Shown here: positions 43,795 to 54,700 of the stretch, piece by piece
How the letters are laid out: the number at the start of each line of letters is the position of its first letter
How positions within the stretch are numbered: position 1 is the first letter of the stretch
Assembly (NCBI GenBank): GCA_964019135.1
Contig: OZ025257.1
Coordinates: 12,117,971-12,181,970 of the forward strand
Origin: Arenicola marina
Lineage: Eukaryota; Annelida; Polychaeta; Arenicolidae
Direction: 5' to 3'
Length of the DNA stretch: 64,000 nt
The notes under the pieces: generated by a model
What the model was told of the DNA's origin: nothing
The model's input: the letters and a program-made list of their open reading frames with translations, nothing else
Databases searched by the model: none
Translations under genes and position numbers: made by a program

Positions 43795-43809
43795 ACGGTC
43801 GTAGTCTTA

Positions 43810-43985
43810 GGTTTATCCACTGTCTAACCCCTCACATATTACATAAACCTGGTTATAATGAGGGTTATAATTCTGATATGCGCATTAAATTCAATGATTA
43901 GTTGTCCATCCAAGGACAACTTTTGCCGATCTGTTGTGTCAAGCGAGTGAAAGCAAACACTTGCAATTCTATAGCATTGACGTAG
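43810..43985 (+). repeat. Dispersed repeat R3, right half of interrupted copy
   Basis: Aligns to 33719-33915, continuing exactly where the left half stops. Beyond about 43985, GATCTCCCGGCAGATGGCGTT matches a short repeat near 6808. Confidence 0.75.
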
Positions 43986-44249
43986 ATCACCGATCTCCCG
44001 GCAGATGGCGTTCCGCTTAAGCTACTCGCCAGTTCTGATAGTTGACGCCACCTGGCGATTAACGGCGGAACACAGTTTACTTCCGGTTCGTTCAGTGCAG
44101 TGTTTGGGAGGAGGTTCAGGGCAAATGACACCTGATGTGGCCGTTGTGGCCGCAATCACAAAAACCGTGGTCTGATGTGGCCGAATTCAGAAACGAAGGG
44201 AGGGGACAAGAAAGTAATTATTATCTAACTAAAATAAGTTGATATATAT

Positions 44250-44530
44250 ATATACATATTGTGCAAAGAACGAGGTTATAAAAAAAGCTAGGAAAATATT
44301 GACTTTCTTCTTGGCCACAACATATAGTTCAAGTGATACTGATCGACATACAACACGGCTTAGAACACGTGCGAAGGGTTAATTTTGTATTTATTTTTTC
44401 TCGTTCGTTCAGCCTATCAAAGGTGGAGGCTGCCTTACCAATGCGAGTATTCATATCGTCATTCAGAGAGAGTAATGCGCCCACATATGAAAGTAGAGTC
44501 CCTGCAGTTGACTTTCTGAGTGGGCCGCAA
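44250..44530 (+). repeat. Dispersed repeat R4, copy 1
   Basis: Aligns with 56108-56350: AAAATATTGACTT..CTTGGCCAC, GTTCAAGTGATACTGA, GAAGGGTTAATTT, TTGACTTTCTGAGTGGG. Copy 1 has insertions. No coding content recognised. Confidence 0.75.
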
Positions 44531-45218
44531 AACGCTTGCACTATGCGGGCGCATATCATTTTCCAATAATTTATAACACCGTATTTGTCAAACATACTAA
44601 AATGTACGTCGTTTACTTTTGACATTAACTTTTGTTACACAACAAGCATGACATGTACAAATAAACAATCATGTAGCTGTGTCTTCCGGGGTACAATTTG
44701 TTTATTTGCTTAACATTTGTTTGTTTGCTGATCTCTAGTTGTATTAGTTTCAAAGAAGGACAGGTGGCAGGCATCATTCTTAAAAGAAAGCATATTTTGC
44801 ACACGACGAATAAAGTGTGTATTTCAACAATAAATTTGTCCAATGACCTGTGTCATTGTCCTAAATGCTAATGTTGGTGCGAGTTTACCAACAAAGATAA
44901 CTAATCAATAACTTAAGACATGGACCATTCCATTGCAATCATGAATCCCCTGTTCAAGGTAGTGCTGGAACGCCGATAAGTTCATTAAAATATAATTTAT
45001 ATAATACTGTATCGGCAGGTACTAAATACGGAAAATCACAGCAGCGGTGATTTTGTACACCACAAGACGTAAATTTAAGGATCAATAACGAGTCCCCCGC
45101 TGAAAAACATGTCGATGGAAGAATCCTAAAGAGATATGTGTACTTCTTACATATTTTGACATTCGAAATACTTCGGTATCAAGTACGTATAAGCATAAGC
45201 GGTCAACATGGATAACAA
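44531..45218. other. Intergenic, no gene seen
   Basis: A phrase at 44985-45060 (ATACTGTATCGGCAGGTA..GGAAAA..GGTGATTTTGT) matches 23318-23375 in pseudogene F debris, so a short dispersed repeat or LINE tail is shared. Confidence 0.4.
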
Positions 45219-46420
45219 ATGCCATTTGAACGATGCAAAATTGATATTAGGCATACATGGGGCGCATTGAAAGAAACACTGAACTGGTCAAAGAATAATG
45301 AGGAAGTTCCGGAATTCTTTAAAGTTGGGAACAATAGTATATGCGATCGGTTTGAAATCGCCAATCAATTTAAAACATTCTTTACCAATATAGGCCCGAC
45401 ACGTGCTAAAGCGACGAGTGTGACCCGAAGTTTGCGTTAAAGAAATATTTAAGAAACCCATGCATTAAGATGTTCAATTTTCCGATCAACACTATAGTGA
45501 TACGACAAAACAAATTATTGAAAAGCTGAAATCAATAGCTAGTTGTGAAAAAGACGATATCTCTGATAACTTATTGAAGGCGACAACTCTAGGAATAAGC
45601 AGTGAACTTTAATAATCAATCAGTCGCTGTCAACAGGCATTTCTCCTGATAATTTAAACTTTGCTAAGGTGGTGCCAGTTTATAAAAGTAGTGAAGATGA
45701 CATTTTGACAATTATAGACCCGTGTCTTTATTACCTGCCCTTTCCAAAGTATTTGAAAAAAAATCGCAAACCAAATTTATGAACATTTCCCCAAAAAATA
45801 TTTATTAAATAGTAGTCAATATGGCTTTAGGCCAAGGCATTATACGGAACTTGCCTCACTCGAATTAACCGACAGGACATTACAAGGAAGGAATAATGGT
45901 GAAATTCTAATTAATATATATATATATATATATGTTTTTATAGACCTCTCAAAAGCTTTCGACACGACAAACCATAAATTGTTGTCACATAAATAAAATC
46001 ACTGTATATGGTGTAAAAGGCATAGCCTTAACAAATTTTCAGACCTAGCTTAATCAACGTAATCACCATGTGCATATTACGGGTACTAGCTTAGAACTTC
46101 TTGAAATAACCACACGGTACCCACAGGCTTCAATCAAAATTCATGGTTTTTCACGTGTCAGGAAAGAAAATGCCGGTCCCCGACCTTTTCATAAATAACA
46201 TCCGTCTAGAATGCATAGAGTTATTTTAGTTATGTGACTATGAAGTGGCATAGTCACATAACTAAAATAGCAAAACAGATCTCGAAGGTACTAGCCATAG
46301 TGAACAAACTCAAATATACAATACCCGAGCGTACTCTCCAAATAATGCATCATACGTTTGCCACACTTAAATTATTACATTCTTCCCATGGGTCTACTGT
46401 ACATCCGTACAAATCAATTG
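45219..46420 (+). mobile_element. Jockey-like LINE reverse transcriptase relic
   Basis: Pieces in order: IANQFKTFFTNIGP, SSELxxINQSLSTGISPDNLNFAKVVPVYKS, LPALSKVFEK-like, VFIDLSKAFDTTNHKLLSHK (45940-45990), and HSHITKIAKQISKVLAIVNKLK (46240-46310). Many stops and frameshifts. A (TA) run at 45915-45932 interrupts it. Long dead. Confidence 0.75.
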
Positions 46421-47179
46421 GTTTATAATTTCCGTCTTTTTTCTGTTCTCTTCCTTGTTCTGTCTGGCTTTTGTACGCTTGGATGTTTTAATACCTGGAT
46501 CCACATTTCAGGTGGCCCTGACGACAGCGGCTTAGGATGGCCTTAGTTGGGGTCACCTTTACCATGTGTGTTTTATTATAATTTCTGGTATACGTGTATC
46601 TCCCTGTATAAAATAAAAACACTTGTTTTTGGAAGGACATCTTTAATTATGCTACCGCGATAAGAAAAAAAACGGTACGGGAAGAGGAGGGTCTCGCGAA
46701 GCGTATAAACGAACTAAATAGAGTGCGTGTATCCTTAACGATCAAATGCACTTTTACAACAAACTTTATTCGAGCTGTGATCGCGCAGAGGGCTGTAATT
46801 TTGCCACCTTGTTAAACCCCCCACAATGTCATACCATTACACGTATCAGAAAGGGAAAAATGTGACGCACCTTTAAGTTGTGACGAAATTAAGGAAGTAA
46901 TAATGGGTTCAAAACATGATAAATCCCCAGGTAAATATGGATACCCGATCGAATTCTACAAATTCTACAAATCCTTTTGAAAGGATTTAGGCCATTATCT
47001 GATGCGGAGTTTTACTTGTGCTTTCGAATCTGGTTCCATTTCCATAACACAGAAACAAGGTGTCACCACATGTCTTCCAAAAGGCGACAAACAGAGGGAA
47101 CGGCTTAAATAGCGGCGACCCATCTCGCTATTAAACGCTGATTATATTTATCTTGAGTTATCGCCGCTAGGCTTATAAG

Positions 47180-47300
47180 TCAGTCAAGTCAAATATTATT
47201 TATTCAAACCAAGTGTACAAAAAGAAAAAGAAAAAAAACGGGATCCTGCATACATCAAGTCAAAAAAAATAAAATAATAATAATAGTAATAAAAGGTATT
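47180..47300 (-). repeat. Antisense LINE 3' tail, copy 1
   Basis: GTCAAGTCAAATATTATTTATTCAAACCAAGTGTAC interrupts the L1 RT region. The same tail occurs at 57165-57210, and a looser match lies at 54318-54360. Read in reverse it ends ...AATAAAT..TTGACTTGAC, a 3' end with short tandem repeats as in CR1/L2-type LINEs. Confidence 0.55.
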
Positions 47301-48152
47301 GAGTAGACTAGTTAGGATCAAAATGGCTTTTTAAATGGTAGATATATCGGAGAGAACCTTAGATTGGTATACGGTATGATGCATTATTTAGTCCAACATA
47401 ACCAAACTGGCATCTTTCTCCTAATAGATTTCGAAAAAGCATTTGACATCCTCAGCTGGCCATATAGCAAGCAAGTACTAGAAAGCTATGATTTCGGCAC
47501 TACCTTCAGAGAGTGGTTCAATATCCTGCTATAACGAATGCTCAAGATGTGTGATAAACAATTGTCACTTTTCCAAGTTTTTCTTCTTTGGTAGAAGTTG
47601 TAGGCAAGGCGACCCCCTATCACCGTATATATTCATTCTGGCTATCGAACATCTAGCCATGCGCATTAAGAACGACGCACAAAATCAAGGGTATTAAGGT
47701 ACATAATCATGAGCACAAAACCGCACAATACGCGGACGGTACTTTTATGTTTTCAGATGGATCGGAGGTTTTGTTAAGAAGAACATACTATGTGTGGCAG
47801 GAGTTCAGAGTATTTCCGGCCTGGCAGTAAATGTTGAAAAAACCAAAGTAATAACTCCAGGTAAATCAACCCAGCCCTACCCTAGAATCTGCCCGGACAT
47901 GCCCCTTACCTGGGCGGCAGAATTTAAGTTACTTGGAATCATATTCACGGTAAATATGAAACATTTGGTTAATCGTAATTATAATGGGAAAATGTTAGAT
48001 TTTCAGAGTGTATTAAATGTGTACAGTAATCGTAAGTTTCACTTCGAGGAAAAGTGACCGTGGTTAAAACAATAGCTATTCCTAAAATGAATAATGTTAT
48101 GTCGATGCTACCATCATCGTAATCCAGTTTTAACAGGTTACCAAAATTATAC

Positions 48153-48373
48153 AGGGGCCGGCCCGGTAGCTCAGTGGGTTAGAGCGCTTGCTTTGAGTTC
48201 TCTGGTCACCTGAGAGCGGCACGTGGATCGATGGTTCGAGCTCCGCTGTCGCTGTGTTTGTGTGGTTGCAGCATAGAGATCCCATGTTCTTCTTCGCAAA
48301 GAGTAGGCATACGGGTTACACCTGGGCACATGGCTCCACTCCCCCTTTTTCTCCCATTGACGTGATGTGACCC
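48153..48373 (+). mobile_element. tRNA-derived SINE S1, copy 1, with 13-bp target duplication
   Basis: Box A region TAGCTCAGTGGGTTAGAGC (about 48170) and box B GGTTCGAGCTC (about 48233), followed by a body ending CCATTGACGTGATGTGACCC. Flanked by ACCAAAATTATAC at 48140-48152 and 48374-48386. It is inserted in the L1/Tx1 relic, whose reading continues across the site (TKII|RSFIWKSG). Confidence 0.9.
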
Positions 48374-48962
48374 ACCAAAATTATACGATCTTTTATATGG
48401 AAGTCAGGCTCTCCTAAGATTGCCTATAATAAAATTGTTCAGACAGAAGAAAATGGGGGAATTAATTTGACCCACATCCCAAAACTGTTGCAAGCGCTCA
48501 AGATTTCGTCTGTGAAAATACTTGTCACTCGTCAGAAGGCGCTTGGCAAGACCTGTTCTCTACCATCTTTTGTAACGAGAAGTCAATGTGTTGGCAACTT
48601 GATGCAATATCTCTGAACTGCTTTATGGCGATGTCGAATCCATTTTGATGTGATGAATTTAAAGCGTGGCACCGGTTTAGATCGATCGGGGAAGGTACAG
48701 ACATCCGAACATATCCACTTTGGAACATGTACTTTCTAAGTCACTCTAACCTTGTTAACAGGAAAACAGAATTTATTAATGCAGGGGTCATATGCTATAA
48801 CGATGTTATTGATGATATGAACCGTGTTTTAGGATAGCAAAACTTCAAACGGGTCGTTTGGAATCAAGATTAATTAGTAGAGAGTTTAGAAAAGGGGTCT
48901 AAATTACAAGAGGTCAGGTGTCTTGAACTACAGGTTGTGTTAATATGAAAGCGGGTGTGTAA

Positions 48963-49128
48963 CAGGGGCGGATCCAGGGGCCCCGGCTCCCCTATTATAG
49001 GACCGAAATTTATACCATTTAACATACGAACACTGAAACCGCCCCCCCCCCCCCGCCCCACTATCCAGCATATGTGAATCTGACGCTAAAACCGGCCCCT
49101 TTATCCAGATTTTCTGGATCTGGCCCTG
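48963..49128. mobile_element. 166-bp MITE in L1 relic, TGTAA target duplication
   Basis: Ends CAGGGGCGGATCCAG and CTGGATCTGGCCCTG are inverted with few mismatches. Flanked by TGTAA at 48958-48962 and 49129-49133. Contains a C tract at 49041-49054. Related in its ends to the element at 50935-51212. Confidence 0.75.
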
Positions 49129-49848
49129 TGTAATATTGTGTATCAACGCTTGACCCTGAATTGCGTCCGGTGAGAAATAATGAAAACGCAGTCGATGAAC
49201 GGCTCAGAAGTGTCCAATAAGTTTCTTCAACGAAGTTTGTTCATTAATACTTACCTTGAAAAATGCAATCTGGCAGAAGAAGAGAGTTGCACGTTTTGCA
49301 ATAGAGCCGCTGAAACAGTTGAACACTTATTTTTGTCAGTGCCCATATGTGAAGCAAATGTGTCCTTCACTTGTCATTTGGTTTCAGGCGCATTCCGGTA
49401 TTCACATATGGCCGCTACTGTCCTTGGTGCAAGCAAGTCTAAAGATTACCGTCTACTAAACCATATTATTATCGTCTGCAAAAGCTGGATATTCTCTTGC
49501 AAATGTACAGAAGTAAAACCCAGGATACAGAATGATTTAAGAACTATAAGATACTACTATAACATAGAGAAATGTGTCATTCAGCAGATAAGATAAAGAT
49601 AAATAGAAATGTCTCTTCAATTAGTCTTTATGTCGATTTATACCTACTCTACTTGCAGCGTTTATGTGCCTCGTATATGAATTATGTTTATGTATAAATG
49701 TATTGATGTTATTATTTACTTTTGTAGCGCATGTCATGCCATCTTGTCACAATAGATGAATAAACATTTTTTGTAAAAAATGACGACATCCCGAATCACA
49801 CAACTACAGAAAAAATAACATTAGGAGAATAATAAGTCTCCCAAAATT

Positions 49849-50265
49849 TCATTCACTCACTGATTTAAAAAAACCAAATTTGTTCAAGTTACATCTTATA
49901 CACATGTTACAATATATTAAGCTCGTCGCGGACGGCCTAGCCGCGCGTGCCGCGTCACTTACATAGTTATACAGACAGCTAAAAGCAACCAACCGCCAAA
50001 AGAACATACGATCCTCACGCGTATCTTCTGACTCTCCGTGTTTGACATTAAAGTTACATGTGGAGCTGACCGTTGCAACGGCTGTACCAAAATAAACATA
50101 AACAGGAAATGTTACTTTTGAGCCGCGGTACCAGCTTATGACCAAAAGCAGTGTCAACGGCCACCGCCAAAGAAAAAGTGGCGCTCCGGACGCTTCTATT
50201 GTCTGATATAATTTAGCGCTTGGGCGCCCCTGTCGGTGGCACCAGTAAACGGCTTGTGTACACAC
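49849..50265 (-). other. 138-codon open frame, not recognised
   Basis: Minus strand. The frame begins with a hydrophobic-rich stretch and has a possible donor GTAAGT after ...SCLYNY (about 49965). No domain was recognised, and it abuts a dispersed repeat on one side and an L1 relic on the other. A first exon of an unknown gene is possible but unsupported. Confidence 0.2.
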
Positions 50266-50470
50266 GTTTATGACGTTTCAAATCAGCACAAGTTTTCATT
50301 TTTGTGGCGGACAATTCATGAATTTAAAATGTTTTGCTCATTGGCAGATAATTGGTAAGAGATATGGTAGGTGTTTATTGTCTGTTATGAACCTTAAGGC
50401 CTTAGGTTTGTGTTCTTATACGCAAATTTGGCATTCAAAAACAGCGAAACAACTTCACATGCAACTTTAA
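50266..50470 (+). repeat. Dispersed repeat R5, copy 1
   Basis: ATATGGTAGGTGTTTAT, TTATGAACCTTAAGGCCTTA and CAAACAGCGAAACAAC-like phrases recur at 53600-53760. About 200 bp, no coding content. Confidence 0.75.
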
Positions 50471-50934
50471 CAGTGAGTACCTGAGCGTGTTTCATGTGAG
50501 ATGAGAATTACACTTGAAACGCTAAATTAGGAGAATAATGAGCAGTGGTCAAGACAAAACGACCGGTCATCGCAGCAATTGACTGCAGCAATCTGAACCG
50601 GTAATTAGATCACGATCTCACGAAATCATATCGGCATCTAGTAAAGTGGCTTCATAGTCTCAGGTTCTGCGATGGCAACCCAAGAAAGGATGGTGACGGA
50701 GTGGGGTTGGAGTTGGGTGCCATATCTCTCCACATTGATCCATTCTGAATGGCTATAATATTAAACTCACACAGCTTGGCCCATAATGCAACTGCGACGT
50801 TGTTCACCAGGTGGAGTCACTCCGTGTATTCGACTGGACCAACAATACCCTTACAACTCAATGTAACTTTGTTCTAATAAAGCATGATGGTTGCCTTGCA
50901 GTTTCAGCTAGCATAGGCCTATTCAGGGGCGGAC
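50471..50934. other. Intergenic, nothing recognised
   Basis: Unique-looking mixed sequence without a supported open frame. Confidence 0.35.
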
Positions 50935-51212
50935 CACTTGATTACAAGTAGAATATCTGTGTGTGGGGGGGGGGGGGGAGGGGGGTGGTATGGTTTTCTT
51001 TTGGGTTGAAGTAAAATGTAAAAAAAATTTGGGCAGATATGAGAGTAGGATTTGTGTTATAAACAGCTTTATATTTTTGCCCAGCTACCCGGCAATTTTT
51101 TTTGGGGTACACAGCACTTTCTGTCTGTAAATTTCAAGGCCAGATTTTTGCTTTTTAAAAGCCCCCCCCCCCCCCCCCGCGCCCCCCAATGGATATTACG
51201 TGGTCCGCCCCT
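50935..51212. mobile_element. ~278-bp MITE with G and C homopolymer cores
   Basis: AGGGGCGGACCAC at the left is the inverse of GTGGTCCGCCCCT at the right. It carries a G run at 50965-50979 and a C run at 51163-51178 facing each other, so the whole element can pair. Ends resemble the 48963-49128 element. The target duplication is unclear. Confidence 0.65.
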
Positions 51213-51399
51213 CGAAATGAAATGTTTAATTGTTGTTTAGGCCCTTTTTATGCAAATGGTCGGTCAGGAGGGTTTTCTGAAAACATTTCCTATGCTCTTA
51301 TGAAAGAAAAAAGGTCGACAAAAGATATGGTTGGTCTATCATCCCCAAAAAGGGGGAGCCTCTGTAGCTTATGTTCTTAAAAGTGACATCAAACCAGGA

Positions 51400-51795
51400 T
51401 CTCATTTCATTTAAAATTACAAGGAATTTCCAGTATTTAATCGTACTTAGAGCACTTGTGACGAATAAGTTTCATCATAAATTCATCAGTAAAAAAACAA
51501 TGATATGTGCGATGTTTGCGGGAGCAAAATGGTTTTAAATGGTTTGTTGTTTAGTTGCAGCTACTTACAACATTTGTGGTCTATTTTAGTAATGTCAATG
51601 AATGAGTTATGCAATATATCCTTACCAGTCAATCTTCAGTCATGCATATTCGGCGAACGTAATATCTTTTTAGATAACGTACTAGAACATTCCGGAAGAA
51701 AGTTCTGTAAGTGCCTTTTCGTCGAATGCTTAAGATATACTTCACATACTAATAGGCGTACATTAACACCGGATAAGAACAAATTACATTAAGGA
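51400..51795 (+). mobile_element. L1/Tx1 LINE C-terminal relic
   Basis: Readings VLRALVTNKFHHKFI and MCDVCG..LLFSCSYLQHLW correspond to the ILATNKFL and C-x2-C..HLF-x-C..LW parts of L1/Tx1 ORF2, in shifting frames. Confidence 0.5.
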
Positions 51796-52399
51796 GGCCA
51801 CAAACGATATACTTAATATACATACAGTAATGATAAACATTAGGACTATCAACACTGTGCCAGAAACGCAACGAATAACATCAAGAGTAGCCTACCGGGG
51901 GTTCTTTTCAACGAGGGAGTGGGTTATCTACAGTAGTAAAACGCCAAATGGCCGCTCTCTTTGTCCAATACCGTGTGAACGGTTCACCAACCGATGCTGC
52001 GATCGTTGTTACGACTGTTGACCGAATAAACGTACCGTTAAACGGGGCATTAACACTGCATGTTTTAGACTTTGCATTGCCCGGTTTGGTTGCGATCACA
52101 ATTCCGGTCTTCCTTGGTGACTGCATGCGCAGCAGTCGTTAACATTTACCAATGAAATATCTGTCAACACTACACTACCAACAGTTGTGAAGTCGTAACT
52201 GACATACTGCTCTTCACGTGTACCCCCATTGTGTGTATTAAACGGTAATAAATTCTACCTCGGGGTCTATCGTTTTCAAGAGGTGGTAGTTTTGTAAATA
52301 ATAAAGTAAGTATTTACATGGACGGACTGGTCTAAGAGGCTAGAGTTGTTTAAATAGTTACGCGATGTCTAGATGACACGATTTTACCAATATGCCATG
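51796..52399. other. Intergenic, no gene seen
   Basis: Short open frames overlapping on both strands near 51908-52142 have no recognised domain. Confidence 0.35.
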
Positions 52400-52412
52400 A
52401 CCATGGGGCATG

Positions 52413-52630
52413 GGGCATGGGCCGCCTGATAGCCTAACGGCACGTGGATCGGTGGTCAGCTCTCAGCTGTAGTCATGTCTGTGTGGTCGCAGCCTAAAGA
52501 TCCCATGTCCTTGCTCGCAATGAATAGTGGATTACTCCAGGGGACATGGCTCCACTCTTCCTTCCTTCTGCCATTGACGCGATATGACCAAAAGTGGTTA
52601 AAGCGTCTTAAATATACAACCAACCAACCA
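52413..52630 (+). mobile_element. SINE S1, copy 2, with CAAC-repeat tail and 13-bp target duplication
   Basis: Body aligns with 48153-48373 (GGCACGTGGATCG, TGTGTGGT(T/C)GCAGC, GATCCCATGT, ACATGGCTCCACTC, CCATTGACG) but the box A/B region is damaged. Ends in ACAACCAACCAACCA. Flanked by ACCATGGGGCATG at 52400-52412 and 52631-52643. Confidence 0.88.
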
Positions 52631-52643
52631 ACCATGGGGCATG

Positions 52644-53599
52644 ACCTATAGGAGATCTCACCGTCTCGACAGGCCCTTGGGCAAACCCATAGCCGCTTTT
52701 AAGACCGATAGGTCTTGTCGGGTGGAATAGAACATGCTTTATTTGATCATATCTCTGACCAGGTCAATCAGAGCATGTCTGGCTGTCACGTGATAGAAGC
52801 GAACTCGGATTTCGTAATAAAGAAATGACCTGATTGGATAATCATAATCCTATCTTGTCACAAAACCCACATGATTAACCGTGAGACAGACGTAGCACAA
52901 ACTGTACCGTCTGAAAGGTGGTTTTAGAAGGCAAACACATTGATGTCGCCCTACTTCAAGAAACTTTCATCACTGGCGCATTCATAAATATATTCAATGA
53001 TTAGTGGAGCGGAAATGTCTGTCACTGTGTTATAGATTACACACACGGCCATGGTGTCCATAATGATAAAAAGGGCAAGTTCGGTTACTGGTTAATAAGT
53101 GTCAAAATAATGACAGCAGACGCATTCTACTAAATTGTAAACTCGAGGGTGCACTTATGTGTAATTCTTAAAGTGCGTGAAATCCCAAATTAAATTCATT
53201 CATCAATGCCAGGATCCTAAAGAATAACCCAAATATCTTTTTTTCGAACGTATGGACTGACAATATTAATTGCCTTTCCCGCATGGACGATTTGGAATCG
53301 CACGCCCTGGGCAATATTTCCACTTTGCCCAAAACGGACCGACCTCACGACAGTGAATTGTAAAGTCACAAATATATGGTGGCATATTTGTGCCACTCGC
53401 TATCTCGCATTCTCGCCTGGCACAAAAAGGGCGCGCACGCGACAACGCGAGGGCGAGGACGCGAGATCATGAGAGCGCGAGAGCCAGAACGCGAAAACGC
53501 GAAAACGCGTGTAAACAACGATCCTCCTCCTTTTTCACGTCCTTTAAGCCTGAACAAGAAATGGGTTTATGTACATGCATGTAATGACGCAAAGAATGT
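52644..53599. other. Intergenic with GCGA-rich low-complexity tract
   Basis: 53420-53515 is a run of GCGA/ACGCGA phrases (for example ACGCGAAAACGCGAAAACGCG) that keeps several frames open. No gene seen. Confidence 0.4.
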
Positions 53600-53760
53600 T
53601 TCATCTCAAAAAAGCTTGTTTCGGGTCATCGGCAAATAATTGGTGCGGGATATGGTAGGTGTTTATAGTTTGTTATGAACCTTAAGGCCTTAGGTTTGCG
53701 TTCTTATGCGCAAAATCGACATTCAAAAATAGCAAAACAACTCAATACGTAACTTTAACT
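53600..53760 (+). repeat. Dispersed repeat R5, copy 2
   Basis: Aligns with 50300-50470 (see copy 1). The left part of copy 1 is not matched. Confidence 0.7.
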
Positions 53761-54634
53761 CCGGGATAGAAACATTGAAGGCAGCACACGGTTTGTAATG
53801 TTTCCGGTCGGTATATTTTATCAGAATTTGGAGACACCAACAACCATCTCGTGTTAGCAAGCCGATGAGAGACATCTAGCTAAAGGTACTTTATTGCACA
53901 CGTCTGTATTTGCGCACCGCCCCCCCTCTCCCTTCCCTCTCTTCCTCCGCCGCCACGGGTGACACTGGCAATCGGGGGCCCACGTCTATGATTTGTGTCT
54001 CTCTGTGGCGAACGATCGAACCTGAGAATTTGCACGGTTATTTATTCTAATTGGCTTATATTTAATGTTCTCTGTTTCATCAGACAGGTAGGTACGTGTT
54101 GTTTGTTCAACAGGACGCCCGCCCCCCCCCCCCCCCCCCCGGCACCAGGCTCGCCCAAAGGGTGACCTAGGGTGGGTAGTAAATTGGTTCCTCCGGTCCT
54201 CAATTTATTATTTCGCTCAATAGTTACTTCAGGATCCGGTGTTTACATTATTTAGTTTTGAACACCTGTATGGAGATCTCACAGGCTTAAACACTGGCTC
54301 CAAACGGATGACATCCACAGTCAAGTCAAGTCTAATGTCGTTAAGTACCCAGCTGTATAAAAAGAAAGAAAGAGTTGACATACATCAAAGCATGAAATAA
54401 AAAAAACACGTCTTTTGGAAGCCTCTAAATATGTTTTTGTCTGAGTTAATGCTTGTATCAAGCACTCCGCGCTGATCAAGCCTCCCCGCAAGGCACACGC
54501 TCGTATGTGCTCTTACATGTTTACACGGCGCGCTTTCGTTTCTTCGTGGTCTCGCTGTCCTACCTACTCTTTAAGTCAAATCTGTCTAACCCATTCACCC
54601 ACTTACTTAAGTGTCGGTAGTAAAACAGATAAAC
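53761..54634. other. Upstream of stub G, repeats and C tract
   Basis: 53889-53960 resembles 56629-56700 (AGGTACTTTATTGCACA then a C-rich tract). C run at 54122-54140. 54490-54600 resembles the F upstream region at 22064-22200, compatible with an old LU promoter region. Confidence 0.4.
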
Positions 54635-54700
54635 GTTGGTTCTGGCACGTGCTCTGTGGATGGTCTGTGTTTGCGCCGCCCTCAGTAAGACGGAAAACCA
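54635..54700 (+). pseudogene. Stub G: remnant of an LU first coding exon
   Basis: About 66 bp aligning to the start of the LU signal-peptide exon (TTGGTTCTGGCACGTGCTCTG..., ...CTGTGTTTGCGCCGCCCTCAG). The start codon is TTG instead of ATG. Homology ends before the first LU cysteines, and the frame stops shortly after (TAG at 54716). No last exon was found nearby. Confidence 0.65.

Larger units (their letters stand above)
41134..43809 (-). mobile_element. DIRS-like retroelement insertion nested in R3
   Basis: 2.68-kb insertion between the two halves of R3, bounded by GGTTTAT at 41127-41133 and 43810-43816. It contains one long minus-strand frame (RT, RNase H and the start of a tyrosine recombinase domain) and two tandem-repeat tracts. 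The upstream half of RT and the catalytic half of the recombinase are absent, so this is a deleted, non-autonomous copy. DIRS elements normally integrate without target duplication, so the 7-bp repeat is unexplained. Confidence 0.7.
46680..49775 (+). mobile_element. L1/Tx1-clade LINE relic with nested insertions
   Basis: ORF2 pieces run in order on the plus strand. They include ISLLNADYIYLELSPLG (about 47120-47170), NGRYIGENLRLVYGMMHYL and LLIDFEKAFDILSW (47330-47460), then GCRQGDPLSPYIFILAIEHLAMRIKN (47590-47670). Further on come VNVEKTKVITPG and LTWAAEFKLLGI (47830-47940), GGINLTHIPKLLQALKISSVKILVTRQ (48450-48535) and ETVEHLF (49310). An AATAAA near 49758 and an A-rich end at about 49762-49782 follow. 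Inserted within are a LINE 3' tail at 47180-47300, a SINE (48153-48373) and a MITE (48963-49128). Multiple stops; the copy is inactive. Confidence 0.8.

Noticed and set aside
45905..45935. TA-repeat as a regulatory TATA region
   Set aside because: It lies within a dead LINE reverse transcriptase and is a simple microsatellite.
49849..50265. 138-codon minus-strand frame as a real gene
   Set aside because: No recognisable domain, and it is bordered by a LINE relic and a dispersed repeat. Kept only as a low-confidence open frame.
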